33,709 bases of DNA from Erysipelotrichaceae bacterium (GCA_017405675.1 JAFRAB010000021.1:1-33709); one strand, 5' to 3'. Shown: positions 20,583-29,070, counted from the first letter of the stretch. Translations and numbers: made by a program. Notes: generated by a model not told the origin, from the letters alone.

Positions 20583-20662
20583 TAATCAAAAAGCCTTTTT
20601 ATTGATTATATTAAGCAGACTATGTAGCACCGGAATGATCAGAAAATAAAAGGAAGGTGCTA
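20583..20662 (-). promoter_or_regulatory. structured leader upstream of the attenuator-like terminator
   Basis: Two further perfect 7-bp inverted repeats precede the terminator on the minus strand: TAGCACC/GGTGCTA (20662-20656 with 20631-20625) and TAATCAA/TTGATTA (20608-20602 with 20589-20583). A TATAAT at 20610-20605 overlaps the second and might be a -10 box, but no -35 partner is visible. The rest of 20571-20720 has no open frame I can support. The layout looks like a regulated 5' leader; it matches no riboswitch class I know. Confidence 0.4.
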
Positions 20663-20721
20663 TACTCTTTCGAACGTCCTAATTCAGTTTAGCATAATAC
20701 AGGCATTTAAACCATATAAAA

Positions 20722-20736
20722 AGGTGCCAGGCACCT
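20722..20736 (-). repeat. REP-like palindrome GGTGCC-A-GGCACC
   Basis: AGGTGCC-A-GGCACCT is a 15-base palindrome followed on the minus strand by five U residues. From memory, palindromes of this kind recur between genes in many Bacillota genomes and have been linked to REP-associated transposases. In this window I see one copy. It could also act as a second terminator after the YgjP-type gene. Confidence 0.45.
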
Positions 20737-20740
20737 CTGT

Positions 20741-20773
20741 AAAAAGACGCATTTTCTTATGAAATACGTCTTT
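20741..20773 (-). terminator. intrinsic terminator of the YgjP-type gene
   Basis: AAAGACG and CGTCTTT (20743-20749 with 20767-20773), extended past one mismatch by ATTT/AAAT, form a hairpin followed on the minus strand by UUUUU (20745-20741). The hairpin overlaps the stop codon. Confidence 0.85.
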
Positions 20774-21470
20774 ATTTCAGCATGAATTGCTTACTCAGCT
20801 TAAGTCCTTTTCTATAACCGGGATCCAGCTGGGAAAGATGGGTATAGAATTCTTTCTGATGGTTACTGATGCGTAAATGGGCCAGCTCATGATAGAAAAT
20901 GTATTTTATGGCATCCACAGGCATAGCAATACACCAGAGATTTATCACAACTTCCCTTCTGCCCTGAGCTGTATTTTTGATACAGCAGCCCCAGCGGGAA
21001 GTATAAAAACGGTATTTAAGTGTGTAATCTCCTACCGGATAAGTAAGCTGTCTTCTGAAATCATCAATCAGTTCATCCAGAACATCCTGAGCAAATCTCT
21101 TAAAGGCATTCTTGCGGGCTGTTTCTGAGGGTCCCGAGATAACCATCTGACCATTTTGGAAGAAACAATTGCCCTTACCGGCATTCTGAATTACTACTTC
21201 ACACGGTTCACCCAGGAAATATCCGCTGCCGCCTTGGATAAAATCTACGACTGCATTCTTAAGACCATATTGCTGGCGGTAAAGACCTCTGCGGATGAAC
21301 TCTTCTTTTTCCCGAACGAAAGAAAGGATCCTGCCTGTAGGCTCCAGCATGTTGGTACTGACAGTTATCTTGCCGTTACGGATGCGTAACGTAGTTCTTC
21401 TGGTGGTCAGTTTTCGATTTATGGTTATCAGAAAATCCTTATACTGAACGACTTCGCTTTTAGCCGGCAC
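20772..21470 (-). CDS. YgjP-type zinc metallopeptidase-like protein (DUF45/M48 group)
   Basis: A 232-residue YgjP-like protein. The zinc motif is HELAH in IFYHELAHLRISNHQKEFY, with the further NH-x-K-x-F that is typical of the family; RFYTSRWGCC is also a family mark. Homologues are often annotated as metal-dependent hydrolases, without a settled substrate. The start appears to be GTG at 21470-21468, inside the end of the ABC-F gene (11-base overlap); no later Met would keep the N-terminal strand region. The ribosome site (GGGAAGA) is weak, consistent with coupling to the ABC-F gene. It ends in a terminator. Confidence 0.88.
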   Translation of the reverse strand: MPAKSEVVQYKDFLITINRKLTTRRTTLRIRNGKITVSTNMLEPTGRILSFVREKEEFIRRGLYRQQYGLKNAVVDFIQGGSGYFLGEPCEVVIQNAGKGNCFFQNGQMVISGPSETARKNAFKRFAQDVLDELIDDFRRQLTYPVGDYTLKYRFYTSRWGCCIKNTAQGRREVVINLWCIAMPVDAIKYIFYHELAHLRISNHQKEFYTHLSQLDPGYRKGLKLSKQFMLK

Positions 21471-23304
21471 ACTCTTCCCACTCTTTCATCATGTTATCTA
21501 TTTCAATATGTTTTTCATCTATCTGTTCTTCCAGCTGCCGCATGCGGCTGTAGTCATGATAGTATTCAGGGTCATAACGCAGTTCCCTGAGCTGTTCCAG
21601 TTCCTCTTCCGCTCTGGCGATTTTCTTTTCCAGTAAGGCTGCTCTTTTGGCATTCTGACGCTGCTGCTTGGCATCGGTAACTGTCTCTTCCTTCTTTTCT
21701 GTTTCCTTTACAGTGACCTTCCCATTGATCTTATCGACATATTCATCATAAGTCAGCGGATAATAGGCTGTCTTATCGGCTTCCACATACAGGATTCCCG
21801 TGGCCAGTTTTCTTACAAAATAACGGTCATGGGATACGAATATCAGGGTTCCCGTATAGTTAAGAAGAGCATCTTCCAGAGCTTCCTTACCCATGATATC
21901 CAGATGGTTGGTCGGTTCGTCCAGAATAAGGAGATTGCTCTTGGAGAGCATCAGCTTGGCTAATGACAGTCTTACCTTTTCACCGCCGGAAAGAATGCTG
22001 CAGGACTTGAAAACATCATCAGCCGTAAACATGAACTGTCCCAGTATCTTTCTGATAGTCGTATGGTCATATTCCGGATACCGGTTCCACAGTTCTTCCA
22101 GAACGGTATCTTCAGTGGTAAATTCCGCCAGCTGCTGATCAAAATAACCAATTTCGATCTGATGACCGTACATGAACTCACCTGCCAGCGGTTCAACCTG
22201 TCCTATCAGCGTCTTTAACAAAGTGCTCTTGCCAAGGCCGTTAGGTCCGATGATAGCCAGTTTCTGACCGTTTCTGACCTGGAAATCAACCGTACATAAA
22301 GGACGGTCATATCCGATCGTCAGATGATCAACAGTTAACACACTGGCCCCGCCTCTTAGCTTAGGTTCAAATCTGAGCTTGAAGTTACGGGTATTTTCAC
22401 GCGGCTTTTCGATCTTTTCCATGCGGTCAAGATACTTGATCTTGCTCTGGGCAAAAGCCGCCTTTTCCTTCTTATATCTGAATTTCTCTATCTGTGCTGT
22501 CAGACGGGCAATCTCTTCCTGCTGATGACGGTATGCTGTCTGCTGCCGGGCAAATATCTGCTTCTTCTGTTCCGTATATGAAGTATAGTTGCCGACATAG
22601 TGATTCAGCTTTCCGAATTCAAATTCATAGATCTCAGAAACTACTCTGTCTATAAACATACGGTCATGCGATACGATTATGATCGCACCCGGATATTTCT
22701 GCAGATAACCTTCCAGCCATTCGATTGTCGTTACATCCAGATGGTTTGTCGGTTCGTCCAGTAACAGCAGATCAGGTTTCTCCAGCAGCAGTTTAACGAA
22801 GGCGATCTTGGTCTTCTGTCCGCCTGAGAATGTCGAAAGAGGTCTGTCCAGATCTTCGATGGAAAAACCGAATTTGGTAAAAAGAGTCAGCTGTTCCTGA
22901 TTGTAGTTATAGCCGTTATGAGCTTCAAAAACCTGCTGATAATGAGAATACTTCCGGAAAGTTTCGTCATCGTATTCCTTCTCAAGCATGGCTGAATATT
23001 TTTCCATCATGTCTCTGGCATCCAGAATGACCTGATAGGTCTTGTTGAACTCTTCCTGAACAGTCAGACTTTCGTCCTCAAAGGCGGTCTGGGAAAGATA
23101 GCCGATCGAGATGTTGCTGTTACGGGTAACGGTACCTTTATCCAACATTAAAAGACCACTTATTATCTTTAACAAAGTAGTCTTTCCACAGCCGTTACGG
23201 CCTATTATTGCGATTTTCTTTCCTTCCTTGATCTCAAAATGGATGTCTTCAAACAGCACTTCACCCGCGAAGTCCTTCGTGCCGTTGTTGACCTGTATTA
23301 ACAT
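21460..23304 (-). CDS. ABC-F family ATPase (ribosome-associated)
   Basis: 614 residues with two ABC domains and no membrane segments. First domain: Walker A GRNGCGKTT, signature FSGGQ, Walker B LLLLDEPTNHLD. An interdomain linker rich in Gln/Lys/Arg follows (about 240-310). Second domain: Walker A GPNGLGKST, signature LSGGE, Walker B LLILDEPTNHLD. The C-terminus is a charged coiled coil (KRAALLEKKIARAEEELEQL). ABC-F proteins bind the ribosomal E site and help translation or protect against antibiotics; the long C-terminal coiled coil suggests a YdiF/Uup-like housekeeping member rather than a resistance factor, but this is inference. Start ATG at 23304 with AAGGGGG upstream. Middle gene of three. 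Confidence 0.94.
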   Translation of the reverse strand: MLIQVNNGTKDFAGEVLFEDIHFEIKEGKKIAIIGRNGCGKTTLLKIISGLLMLDKGTVTRNSNISIGYLSQTAFEDESLTVQEEFNKTYQVILDARDMMEKYSAMLEKEYDDETFRKYSHYQQVFEAHNGYNYNQEQLTLFTKFGFSIEDLDRPLSTFSGGQKTKIAFVKLLLEKPDLLLLDEPTNHLDVTTIEWLEGYLQKYPGAIIIVSHDRMFIDRVVSEIYEFEFGKLNHYVGNYTSYTEQKKQIFARQQTAYRHQQEEIARLTAQIEKFRYKKEKAAFAQSKIKYLDRMEKIEKPRENTRNFKLRFEPKLRGGASVLTVDHLTIGYDRPLCTVDFQVRNGQKLAIIGPNGLGKSTLLKTLIGQVEPLAGEFMYGHQIEIGYFDQQLAEFTTEDTVLEELWNRYPEYDHTTIRKILGQFMFTADDVFKSCSILSGGEKVRLSLAKLMLSKSNLLILDEPTNHLDIMGKEALEDALLNYTGTLIFVSHDRYFVRKLATGILYVEADKTAYYPLTYDEYVDKINGKVTVKETEKKEETVTDAKQQRQNAKRAALLEKKIARAEEELEQLRELRYDPEYYHDYSRMRQLEEQIDEKHIEIDNMMKEWEECAG

Positions 23305-23316
23305 AAATCCCCCTTG

Positions 23317-24621
23317 TTAATGACCCAGGTAGTTCATGAATCCTTTCGTAATGGCATCAGCAATTCTGTCCTTGCAGCTTGTCCATGTATTCATGGATTC
23401 TGTGCCTCTGATATTTGAAGTAACGATCTTGACGGTATTGATACCGAACAGATTGTTAGCGGCAAACGGAGCATTAACCCGTGACCATTCAGAATATGTA
23501 CCGGCACCTAAAGCCTTACCGCCGGTTTCTCTGATTTCGTACTCATAGTCGATAGGTCCGCTTAAGCCGTCGGTTTCCTTATAGGACTGATTCAGCTCAT
23601 CGCCCTTGTATAAACCTATCTCTACCAGTTCCGTATAAATGGATCTGGCCAGTTTATCACTTGAATATGTTGAATATAGGGTTTCAACGAAATTGTCATC
23701 AGTTGTCATGTCAAGGTAAATGAGATATTTAACACGGGCCTTATAGCACTTATAGGCTACTCCGCCGGTATCATAATACATGATACCCTGGTCATATTCG
23801 TCCTTGCCCATCAGAACCTTCAGGTCATAGGCCTCAAGTTTCCGTTTCAGCTGTTCAGCAACATCCCACAGTTCCTTGGCTTCAACATAATCGTTGTATT
23901 CCTCACCAACCAGTGAAACACCTTCATCGGTTAAGGCCGGTGCTGTAACGATGGCTACATCGTATTCGATATTAGTGGTCGGATCAACTTCCTCACTGGT
24001 GACCTTCAGGTACAGATATGGCTGATCAAGTACTGATTCTTCTGCATCAGGAGCATCGAACAGTCTCTTGTTGGCAATCAGTTCAACAGTAACGCGCTTG
24101 TCGTCTCTTGTTACTGAGTAAGCGATGTTGTCTGAATATAATGATCTGTCAAAATACAGACGTGTATAGGTCTTTTCTTCTTCACCGGAAACAGTGTATA
24201 CACTGTAGAAGCCCGGAGTAAGCTTCCCGATGTTGATCTGGCTGTCTACTTCTCTTGATATGTCAAATGTCAGCGTATGGCCGTCGCACATATCGATAAG
24301 CGCAACTGTCTGACCGGCTAAGGTCTTGCTGTCAGCCATTTCACGGTCATATGTCTCGTAGTACAGATTCAGTGATTCGCCATAGAAGTTATAGTCCTTC
24401 AGCATGGCGGCATTGGTCTTGTCTTCCTTTTCAACCAGCTGCAGTGTTTTTCTGGCACTCAGGTTGCAGAGTGTATAGATCTCATCATCTTTAGGCGTCT
24501 TCTTGCCGCCACCGCCAAACAGCAGATGAATAAGCAGTGAGAAGATCAAATAAATCAGTAATACTCCCAGAATAATTAAAGGTATAAGCCTGTCCCATCT
24601 AATTTTTCTCTTTTTTGCCAT
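23317..24621 (-). CDS. membrane-anchored protein with a probable degenerate amidase_3 fold
   Basis: 434 residues. A basic N-terminus (KKRKIRWDR) and one hydrophobic segment at about 12-35 predict a signal anchor with the rest outside. Residues ~45-215 are an unknown beta-rich region. Residues ~225-434 follow the layout of N-acetylmuramoyl-L-alanine amidases (amidase_3): a strand YDVAIVTAP, then EAKELWDVAEQLKRKLEAYDLKVLMGK, a strand YLIYLDMTTDDN, and the closing DRIADAITKGFMNYLG. The zinc-binding histidines are missing where expected: DPGHGG is replaced by TAPALTDEG, and the SIHAN strand reads YLDMT. So either an inactive amidase-like protein or a different fold with a similar pattern. GGAGGTGAT gives a very strong ribosome site. 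First gene of a three-gene run. Confidence 0.75.
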   Translation of the reverse strand: MAKKRKIRWDRLIPLIILGVLLIYLIFSLLIHLLFGGGGKKTPKDDEIYTLCNLSARKTLQLVEKEDKTNAAMLKDYNFYGESLNLYYETYDREMADSKTLAGQTVALIDMCDGHTLTFDISREVDSQINIGKLTPGFYSVYTVSGEEEKTYTRLYFDRSLYSDNIAYSVTRDDKRVTVELIANKRLFDAPDAEESVLDQPYLYLKVTSEEVDPTTNIEYDVAIVTAPALTDEGVSLVGEEYNDYVEAKELWDVAEQLKRKLEAYDLKVLMGKDEYDQGIMYYDTGGVAYKCYKARVKYLIYLDMTTDDNFVETLYSTYSSDKLARSIYTELVEIGLYKGDELNQSYKETDGLSGPIDYEYEIRETGGKALGAGTYSEWSRVNAPFAANNLFGINTVKIVTSNIRGTESMNTWTSCKDRIADAITKGFMNYLGH

Positions 24622-24653
24622 GACAAATCACCTCCGGTTATTTATCTTTTTTC

Positions 24654-24683
24654 ATTATACAACACTTAATAATAAGTTGTAAC
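24654..24683 (-). promoter_or_regulatory. promoter of the amidase-like/ABC-F/YgjP operon
   Basis: GTTACA (24683-24678), an 18-base spacer and TATAAT (24659-24654) lie between the asnS terminator and the strong ribosome site of the amidase-like gene. The -10 is perfect and the -35 matches 4 of 6. Confidence 0.6.
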
Positions 24684-24706
24684 AAAAAAGCAGGCCTTGC
24701 CTGCTT
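24684..24706 (-). terminator. intrinsic terminator of asnS
   Basis: AAGCAGGC and GCCTGCTT form an 8-bp stem with a 3-base loop, followed on the minus strand by a run of U residues to 24684. It starts 6 bases past the asnS stop codon. Confidence 0.9.
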
Positions 24707-24712
24707 AATATG

Positions 24713-26095
24713 TTAGAATTCCAGATTTCTTGGAGTTCTCGGATAAGACAGTACGTCTCTGATGTTTTCCATACCTGTCAGATACATTAACAGTCTTTCG
24801 AAACCGACACCGAAACCGGCATGCTTGCAGCATCCGTATTTTCTTAGATCCAGATACCACTGCAATGATTCAACTGGAACATGCTTTTCGTTCATTCTGT
24901 TCAATAAGACATCATATCTTTCTTCTCTCTGAGAACCGCCGCACAGTTCGCCAACTACCGGCATTAACAGGTCAGTAGCTGCCACGGTCTTGTTGTCATC
25001 GTTGAGTCTCATGTAGAAAGCCTTGGCTTCCTTCGGATAGTTTGTAACGAAGACCGGTCCCTTGCAGATTTCATCAGTCAGATACTTCTCATGTTCGGTC
25101 TGGATATCCATGCCCCAGTAAACCTTGTTTTCAAATCTTTCCTCTACGGCTTTCAGTCTGGCAACTGCCTCACTGTATTCCATTCTGACAAACGGTGTAG
25201 CCAGAACATGCTGCAGTCTTTCGATAAGAGTCTTGTCGATCATCTGGTTGAAGAACTTCATTTCTTCCGGACAGTTTTCAAATACATAGCTGATGCAGTA
25301 CTTGACCATGTCTTCCATCAGGTTCATGTCGTCTTCCAGATCAGCGAAGGCAATTTCAGGTTCGCACATCCAGAATTCGTTGGCATGCTTCTTGGTGTTG
25401 GAGTTTTCTGCTCTGAAAGTTGGGCCGAAAGTGTAGACATCTCTGAAAGCCAGAGCGTATGCCTCAACATGCAGCTGGCCTGATACGGTCAGGGAAGCAT
25501 GTTTGCCGAAGAAATCTTCGTCATACTTGTTGTCTTCTCTGGTAGTTACGGTGAATACCTCACCTGCTCCTTCAGCATCGTTTCCGGTAATGATAGGGGT
25601 ATGTACATAGACAAAGCCCTGATCCTGGAAGAATTCATGTAAGGCCATGGCCAGAACGCTTCTGACTCTGAAAACAGCTGAGAAAGTGTTGGTACGAGGT
25701 CTTAAATGAGCGATTTCTCTGAGGTATTCGAATGAATGGCGCTTTTTCTGCAGAGGATAATCCGGAGTACAGATACCCTCAACTATCGCTTCTGTCAGTT
25801 CCAGTTCAAATGGCTGCTGCATTTCAGGAGTCAGCTTGAATTTTCCCGTTACAGTCAGAGCAGCACCGGTCAGACATTTTCCTATCTCTTCGAAATTAGC
25901 CAGTTCAGGTGTATAAACAAGCTGGCAGTTCTTGAAATATGTGCCGTCATTCAGCGCAATAAAGCCAACTGAGCCGTTATTGCGGTTCGTTCTGACCCAG
26001 CCCTGCAGCTGCACATACTCAATGCCATCAAGATGCATCGTGTCCCTGGCATTTACCATTTCGTACAATTCTCTGATCGTCATAAATTCAAACAT
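24713..26095 (-). CDS. asnS: asparaginyl-tRNA synthetase
   Basis: Charges tRNA-Asn with asparagine; a class IIb synthetase. The 460 residues are the normal length. An N-terminal OB-fold anticodon-binding domain is seen ([24 protein letters not shown]). The catalytic core follows, with motif 2 in [16 protein letters not shown] and motif 3 in [16 protein letters not shown]. The start ATG at 26095 has AGGAGGA nine bases upstream. It is preceded by a T-box leader and followed by a terminator. rex lies directly upstream on the same strand with no strong terminator between, so some transcripts may run from rex through the leader. Confidence 0.97.
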   Translation of the reverse strand: MFEFMTIRELYEMVNARDTMHLDGIEYVQLQGWVRTNRNNGSVGFIALNDGTYFKNCQLVYTPELANFEEIGKCLTGAALTVTGKFKLTPEMQQPFELELTEAIVEGICTPDYPLQKKRHSFEYLREIAHLRPRTNTFSAVFRVRSVLAMALHEFFQDQGFVYVHTPIITGNDAEGAGEVFTVTTREDNKYDEDFFGKHASLTVSGQLHVEAYALAFRDVYTFGPTFRAENSNTKKHANEFWMCEPEIAFADLEDDMNLMEDMVKYCISYVFENCPEEMKFFNQMIDKTLIERLQHVLATPFVRMEYSEAVARLKAVEERFENKVYWGMDIQTEHEKYLTDEICKGPVFVTNYPKEAKAFYMRLNDDNKTVAATDLLMPVVGELCGGSQREERYDVLLNRMNEKHVPVESLQWYLDLRKYGCCKHAGFGVGFERLLMYLTGMENIRDVLSYPRTPRNLEF

Positions 26096-26108
26096 AAGTT
26101 TTTCCTCC

Positions 26109-26309
26109 TGTAAAATAATAAAACGCCCCGCAAAGGAGCGTCATTAACGCGGTACCATCCTCTTTTGGTCTCTGTCAGTTAACGCCTGAATACGGAACTG
26201 TCTACTTTTATTTCTCCAGTTCAACTCCCAGATCGTTCCTGTTTACCGGCAGCTGGAATACTCGCACCATCGATTCCTCTCTGCAAGCTGTCTTCTGATA
26301 AACAGATTT
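26109..26309 (-). promoter_or_regulatory. T-box leader of asnS
   Basis: Minus-strand leader between rex and asnS. The T-box sequence AGGATGGTACCGCG (26161-26148) is one of the clearest signatures. Downstream, ACGCTCC and GGGGCGT form the terminator stem (26141-26123), followed by a U-rich tract. Upstream, a Stem I is visible with CAGCT/AGCTG arms, an AGAGAG loop and a distal hairpin GGAAT/ATTCC holding GATGGTGCGAG. Uncharged tRNA-Asn would pair with the leader and allow readthrough. An AAC triplet in GGAACGATC (26237-26235) is my best candidate for the specifier codon, near a stem CTGTTT/AAACAG, but other AAC triplets occur. Confidence 0.92.
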
Positions 26310-26314
26310 CTGTT

Positions 26315-26953
26315 CTAAGTATTTTTAAGTTTGTTAATGGTATTTGTTTCAAATATCAGTTCCTGAATATTGGAAACAATGTCTATTTCCTTCATCAGCA
26401 TGCCCTTCGGCAGCTTGATGTGGGTATGAGTGAAATCAATCAGTCCCATGACACCGCACCGATGCAGTCTGTCAACGATGTTCTGCACATCGCTTGACGC
26501 TGTCAGTATGGCAATACGGCATCCTTCAGGGATCCTCTGCTCCAGCTCATCTATATGATACACTGGAATGCCCTTTATTTCACCTGTTAATTCATCATTT
26601 TTGTCAAACGCCATTACTATTTCCCCTACAACATAATCCCATCTGTTGTAGTTCAGTAAGGCATGACCCAAATTTCCTACACCGATAAGGATGATCTTCT
26701 CATCAAAACCGGTGCCAAGTTTTTCGTTGAAAACCCTGATAAGTCTGTCAACATCGTAGCCGTAACCCTGTTTGCCAAGGCATCCTATAAAGGACATATC
26801 TCTCCTTATAGTTGTGGAAGGAATATCTACAAGTTCACTTAATTCAGAAGATAAGACCTTTCTGACATTCTGCGACTGCAGTTTTCTTAAGGCTTTCAGA
26901 TATATCGGATATCTCTGGGTTGTCGCTTTGGGAACAACTTTATATTGCTGCAT
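26315..26953 (-). CDS. rex: redox-sensing transcriptional repressor Rex
   Basis: A 212-residue homodimeric repressor that senses the NADH/NAD+ ratio and controls fermentation and respiration genes. The N-terminal winged helix is clear (RYPIYLKALRKL; ELVDIPSTTIRRDMSFIGCLGKQGYGYDV), followed by the Rossmann NAD(H)-binding fold with GVGNLGHALLNY and a C-terminal domain-swapped helix. Start ATG at 26953, with AAGGTGG about seven bases upstream. Two Rex boxes lie in its own promoter region, so autoregulation is expected. It lies downstream of the t6A gene run and upstream of asnS. Confidence 0.96.
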   Translation of the reverse strand: MQQYKVVPKATTQRYPIYLKALRKLQSQNVRKVLSSELSELVDIPSTTIRRDMSFIGCLGKQGYGYDVDRLIRVFNEKLGTGFDEKIILIGVGNLGHALLNYNRWDYVVGEIVMAFDKNDELTGEIKGIPVYHIDELEQRIPEGCRIAILTASSDVQNIVDRLHRCGVMGLIDFTHTHIKLPKGMLMKEIDIVSNIQELIFETNTINKLKNT

Positions 26954-26974
26954 AACAACACCACCTTAGAAATT

Positions 26975-26980
26975 ATTGTA
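26975..26980 (-). promoter_or_regulatory. -10 box of the rex promoter
   Basis: TACAAT on the minus strand (one mismatch to consensus) about 22 bases before the rex ATG. The -35 region is AT-rich without a clear hexamer and overlaps the proximal Rex box. Confidence 0.5.
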
Positions 26981-26995
26981 GCATATTTTTTCAGA

Positions 26996-27013
26996 TTTTT
27001 AAGTATTTAACAA
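26996..27013 (-). promoter_or_regulatory. Rex box, proximal
   Basis: On the minus strand TTGTTAA-ATAC-TTAAAAA, one mismatch from the clostridial-type Rex operator TTGTTAA-N4-TTAACAA. It covers the -35 region of the rex promoter. Confidence 0.72.
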
Positions 27014-27018
27014 GTTAT

Positions 27019-27036
27019 TTGTTCAGTATTTAACAA
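27019..27036 (-). promoter_or_regulatory. Rex box, distal
   Basis: On the minus strand TTGTTAA-ATAC-TGAACAA, one mismatch from the same consensus. Its centre is 23 bp from that of the proximal box, about two helical turns, so two Rex dimers could sit on the same face. Confidence 0.75.
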
Positions 27037-27045
27037 TCATGCAAA

Positions 27046-28050
27046 TTACATTTCCAAAGAAGAACTGGCTTCAACATCCAGATCTGCTCTGATGCCCTTT
27101 TTGTAGGCAATATAACCGCTGGCTCCGATCATCGCCGCATTATCTGTGCAGTATGCCAGCGGCGGTATGATGTAGCTCATTTCCGGACGCTTTTTCATTT
27201 CCGTTTCGGTTATTTCTCTTAAGCGTGAATTTGCTGCCACACCCCCTGCCAGGATAAGCTGTCTGACCGGATACTGTTCAAGAGCCAGTTCAACACGTGA
27301 CCACAGCACCTTCAGGGCTGCTTCCTGGAAACTGGCACACATGTCCTCAACATTGACTTCTTCCCCGTTTCTTTCTATGCGCTTGATGCTCTGCAGCACG
27401 GCACTCTTAAGTCCGGAGAATGAGAAATCCAGAGGATTTTCGGTATGAATGCGCGGCAGCTGGTAAACCGGTTTGCCGTTCTTGGCCAGTTTATCGATCT
27501 TCGGACCGCCAGGATATCCAAGTCCCAGTACTCTGGCAACCTTGTCATAAGCTTCCCCTACGGCATCGTCCTGAGTTGTTCCGATCACCTGGAAGTCATA
27601 GTCTTCATTCATCAGAACCAGTTCCGTATGACCGCCGGATACGACCAGAGCCATTAACGGGAACTGCAGCTTATCAACGAAAGCGTTGGCATATATGTGT
27701 CCGGTCAGATGCTGAACCGGAACCAGAGGCTTATTGTAAGCCAGTGCCAGGGTCTTGGCTGCCAGAACGCCGACATGCAGAGAACCGATCAGTCCCGGCC
27801 CTACGGTAACAGCGATGGCATCAACATCTTCAATGCCGATACCGGCTTCCTCAACAGCTTCCTTGATGATGATGCTGATGTTTTCAATATGAATACGGCT
27901 GGCTACTTCCGGAACGACGCCACCGTAAAGAGCGTGCACGTCGATCTGACTGGCAACTTTAGAAGATAGTATTTCATTTCCGTTTTTTACTATGGCACAG
28001 GCTGTTTCGTCACAGCTGCTTTCGATGGCCAATATCAGTACGTCCTTCAT
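27046..28050 (-). CDS. tsaD: tRNA t6A37 threonylcarbamoyltransferase TsaD
   Basis: Catalytic subunit of the TsaBDE complex, which moves the threonylcarbamoyl group to A37 of tRNAs reading ANN codons. The 334 residues begin with LAIESSCDETACA (ATP-binding ASKHA motif) and carry the metal-binding HLTGHIYAN (H-x3-H), VVSGGHTEL, LGYPGGPKIDKLA and LAGGVAANSRLRE. AAAGGA lies upstream of the ATG at 28050. It follows rimI by one base and is the last gene of the t6A run before rex. Confidence 0.97.
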   Translation of the reverse strand: MKDVLILAIESSCDETACAIVKNGNEILSSKVASQIDVHALYGGVVPEVASRIHIENISIIIKEAVEEAGIGIEDVDAIAVTVGPGLIGSLHVGVLAAKTLALAYNKPLVPVQHLTGHIYANAFVDKLQFPLMALVVSGGHTELVLMNEDYDFQVIGTTQDDAVGEAYDKVARVLGLGYPGGPKIDKLAKNGKPVYQLPRIHTENPLDFSFSGLKSAVLQSIKRIERNGEEVNVEDMCASFQEAALKVLWSRVELALEQYPVRQLILAGGVAANSRLREITETEMKKRPEMSYIIPPLAYCTDNAAMIGASGYIAYKKGIRADLDVEASSSLEM

Positions 28051-28051
28051 A

Positions 28052-28480
28052 TCAGATTCCTTTCATCATTCTGTAGCCGTCTTCGTCTTTGTAGTAGTTT
28101 ACTCTGGTATTTATAATGGAAAAGCCGTGTCTTTCATATAGTTTTATAGCTGCCTCATTGGAAACTCTGACTTCAAGGCCGATATTCTCACAGCCTTTGT
28201 TTACAGCCTGATTTTCCAGATGATTCATTAACTGCCGCCCATAACCCTTCTTCTGATAAGGCGTATCAACGGCTATGTTGGCAATGTCGGCATTTTCAAA
28301 CATGATCCACAGATCATAGTAGCCTATGATCCTGCCATCTTCTTCCAGAACCCAGAGGTTTGAATACGGATTGTCATACAGTTCGTATTCATACTGTTTC
28401 ATGTTCCAGGGATTCTTAAAGCATCTCTGTTCTATTTCCACGATCTCCTTAAGATCGCTTTTACGCATTTTTCTGATCAC
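28052..28480 (-). CDS. rimI: GNAT N-acetyltransferase RimI-like
   Basis: A 142-residue GNAT acetyltransferase of the RimI group, which acetylates N-terminal residues of ribosomal protein S18 or other proteins. Family marks: EQRCFKNPWN, NIAVDTPYQKKGYGRQLMNHL (acetyl-CoA site Q-x-x-G-x-G) and GLEVRVSNEAAIKLYERHGF. The start is probably GTG at 28480-28478, with GAGGAG eight bases upstream, overlapping the tsaB stop (GTGA); the ATG four codons later is too far from the ribosome site. The tsaB-rimI-tsaD order is widespread in Bacillota. Confidence 0.93.
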   Translation of the reverse strand: MIRKMRKSDLKEIVEIEQRCFKNPWNMKQYEYELYDNPYSNLWVLEEDGRIIGYYDLWIMFENADIANIAVDTPYQKKGYGRQLMNHLENQAVNKGCENIGLEVRVSNEAAIKLYERHGFSIINTRVNYYKDEDGYRMMKGI

Positions 28481-29070
28481 TTAAGATACTCCTCGCTGTC
28501 CTTTAGATAACTTGGAGCCAGCAGATCAACATTTTCAACCTTTTCCCAATATGGCTTCAGCAGAACAAAATTCTCAGCCAGTGAACCGTAGATGTCGTCC
28601 TTGCCGAAAAGATGCAGGTCGCCCTTGACGGCTACCCCTTCCTGAATAAGCTCAGCCATATAGTCATTTGTATAAACAGTATCAGCCATTACGGCTTTGC
28701 CGTCCTTATATCTGCCCGCATACACTCTTCTGGCACGGGCATCCATGATGACATAGGTATCATCAAGACCGGCATATAACTGTAAGGTACTCAGGGTATA
28801 CACATTTTTATTCATTAATGAACCAACGACCTTGACCATGGTCATACCGATCCTGACACCGGTATAGCTTCCCGGTCCTCTGGTAACGACCCAGTTTTCA
28901 ATATCGTTTACAGTCAGTTGATGTTCTGCCAGCAGTTTCTGCACTTCCGGAATCAGATATTCGGACTGATGCTTGAAGCATTCCGGCTGAACACTGTCCA
29001 GCAGTGTGTCATCTCTGATCAGGGCAACCAGCAGAAAGCGGTGTGATGTGTCTATTCCTATCGTGTACAT
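28477..29070 (-). CDS. tsaB: tRNA t6A synthesis protein TsaB
   Basis: Inactive paralog of TsaD that scaffolds the TsaBDE complex. The 197 residues show the ASKHA N-terminus (GIDTSHRFLLVAL) and the family motif TRGPGSYTGVRIGMTMVK. It is slightly shorter than the usual ~220-230. Start ATG at 29070; GAGGAGGT stands about 13 bases upstream, rather far, and the gene overlaps tsaE by 13 bases, so coupling may matter. Confidence 0.95.
   Translation of the reverse strand: MYTIGIDTSHRFLLVALIRDDTLLDSVQPECFKHQSEYLIPEVQKLLAEHQLTVNDIENWVVTRGPGSYTGVRIGMTMVKVVGSLMNKNVYTLSTLQLYAGLDDTYVIMDARARRVYAGRYKDGKAVMADTVYTNDYMAELIQEGVAVKGDLHLFGKDDIYGSLAENFVLLKPYWEKVENVDLLAPSYLKDSEEYLK

Noticed and set aside
26301..26314. 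AACAG/CTGTT hairpin after rex as a rex terminator
   Set aside because: Only five base pairs and no U-tract; these bases are better explained as part of the T-box leader's lower stem.
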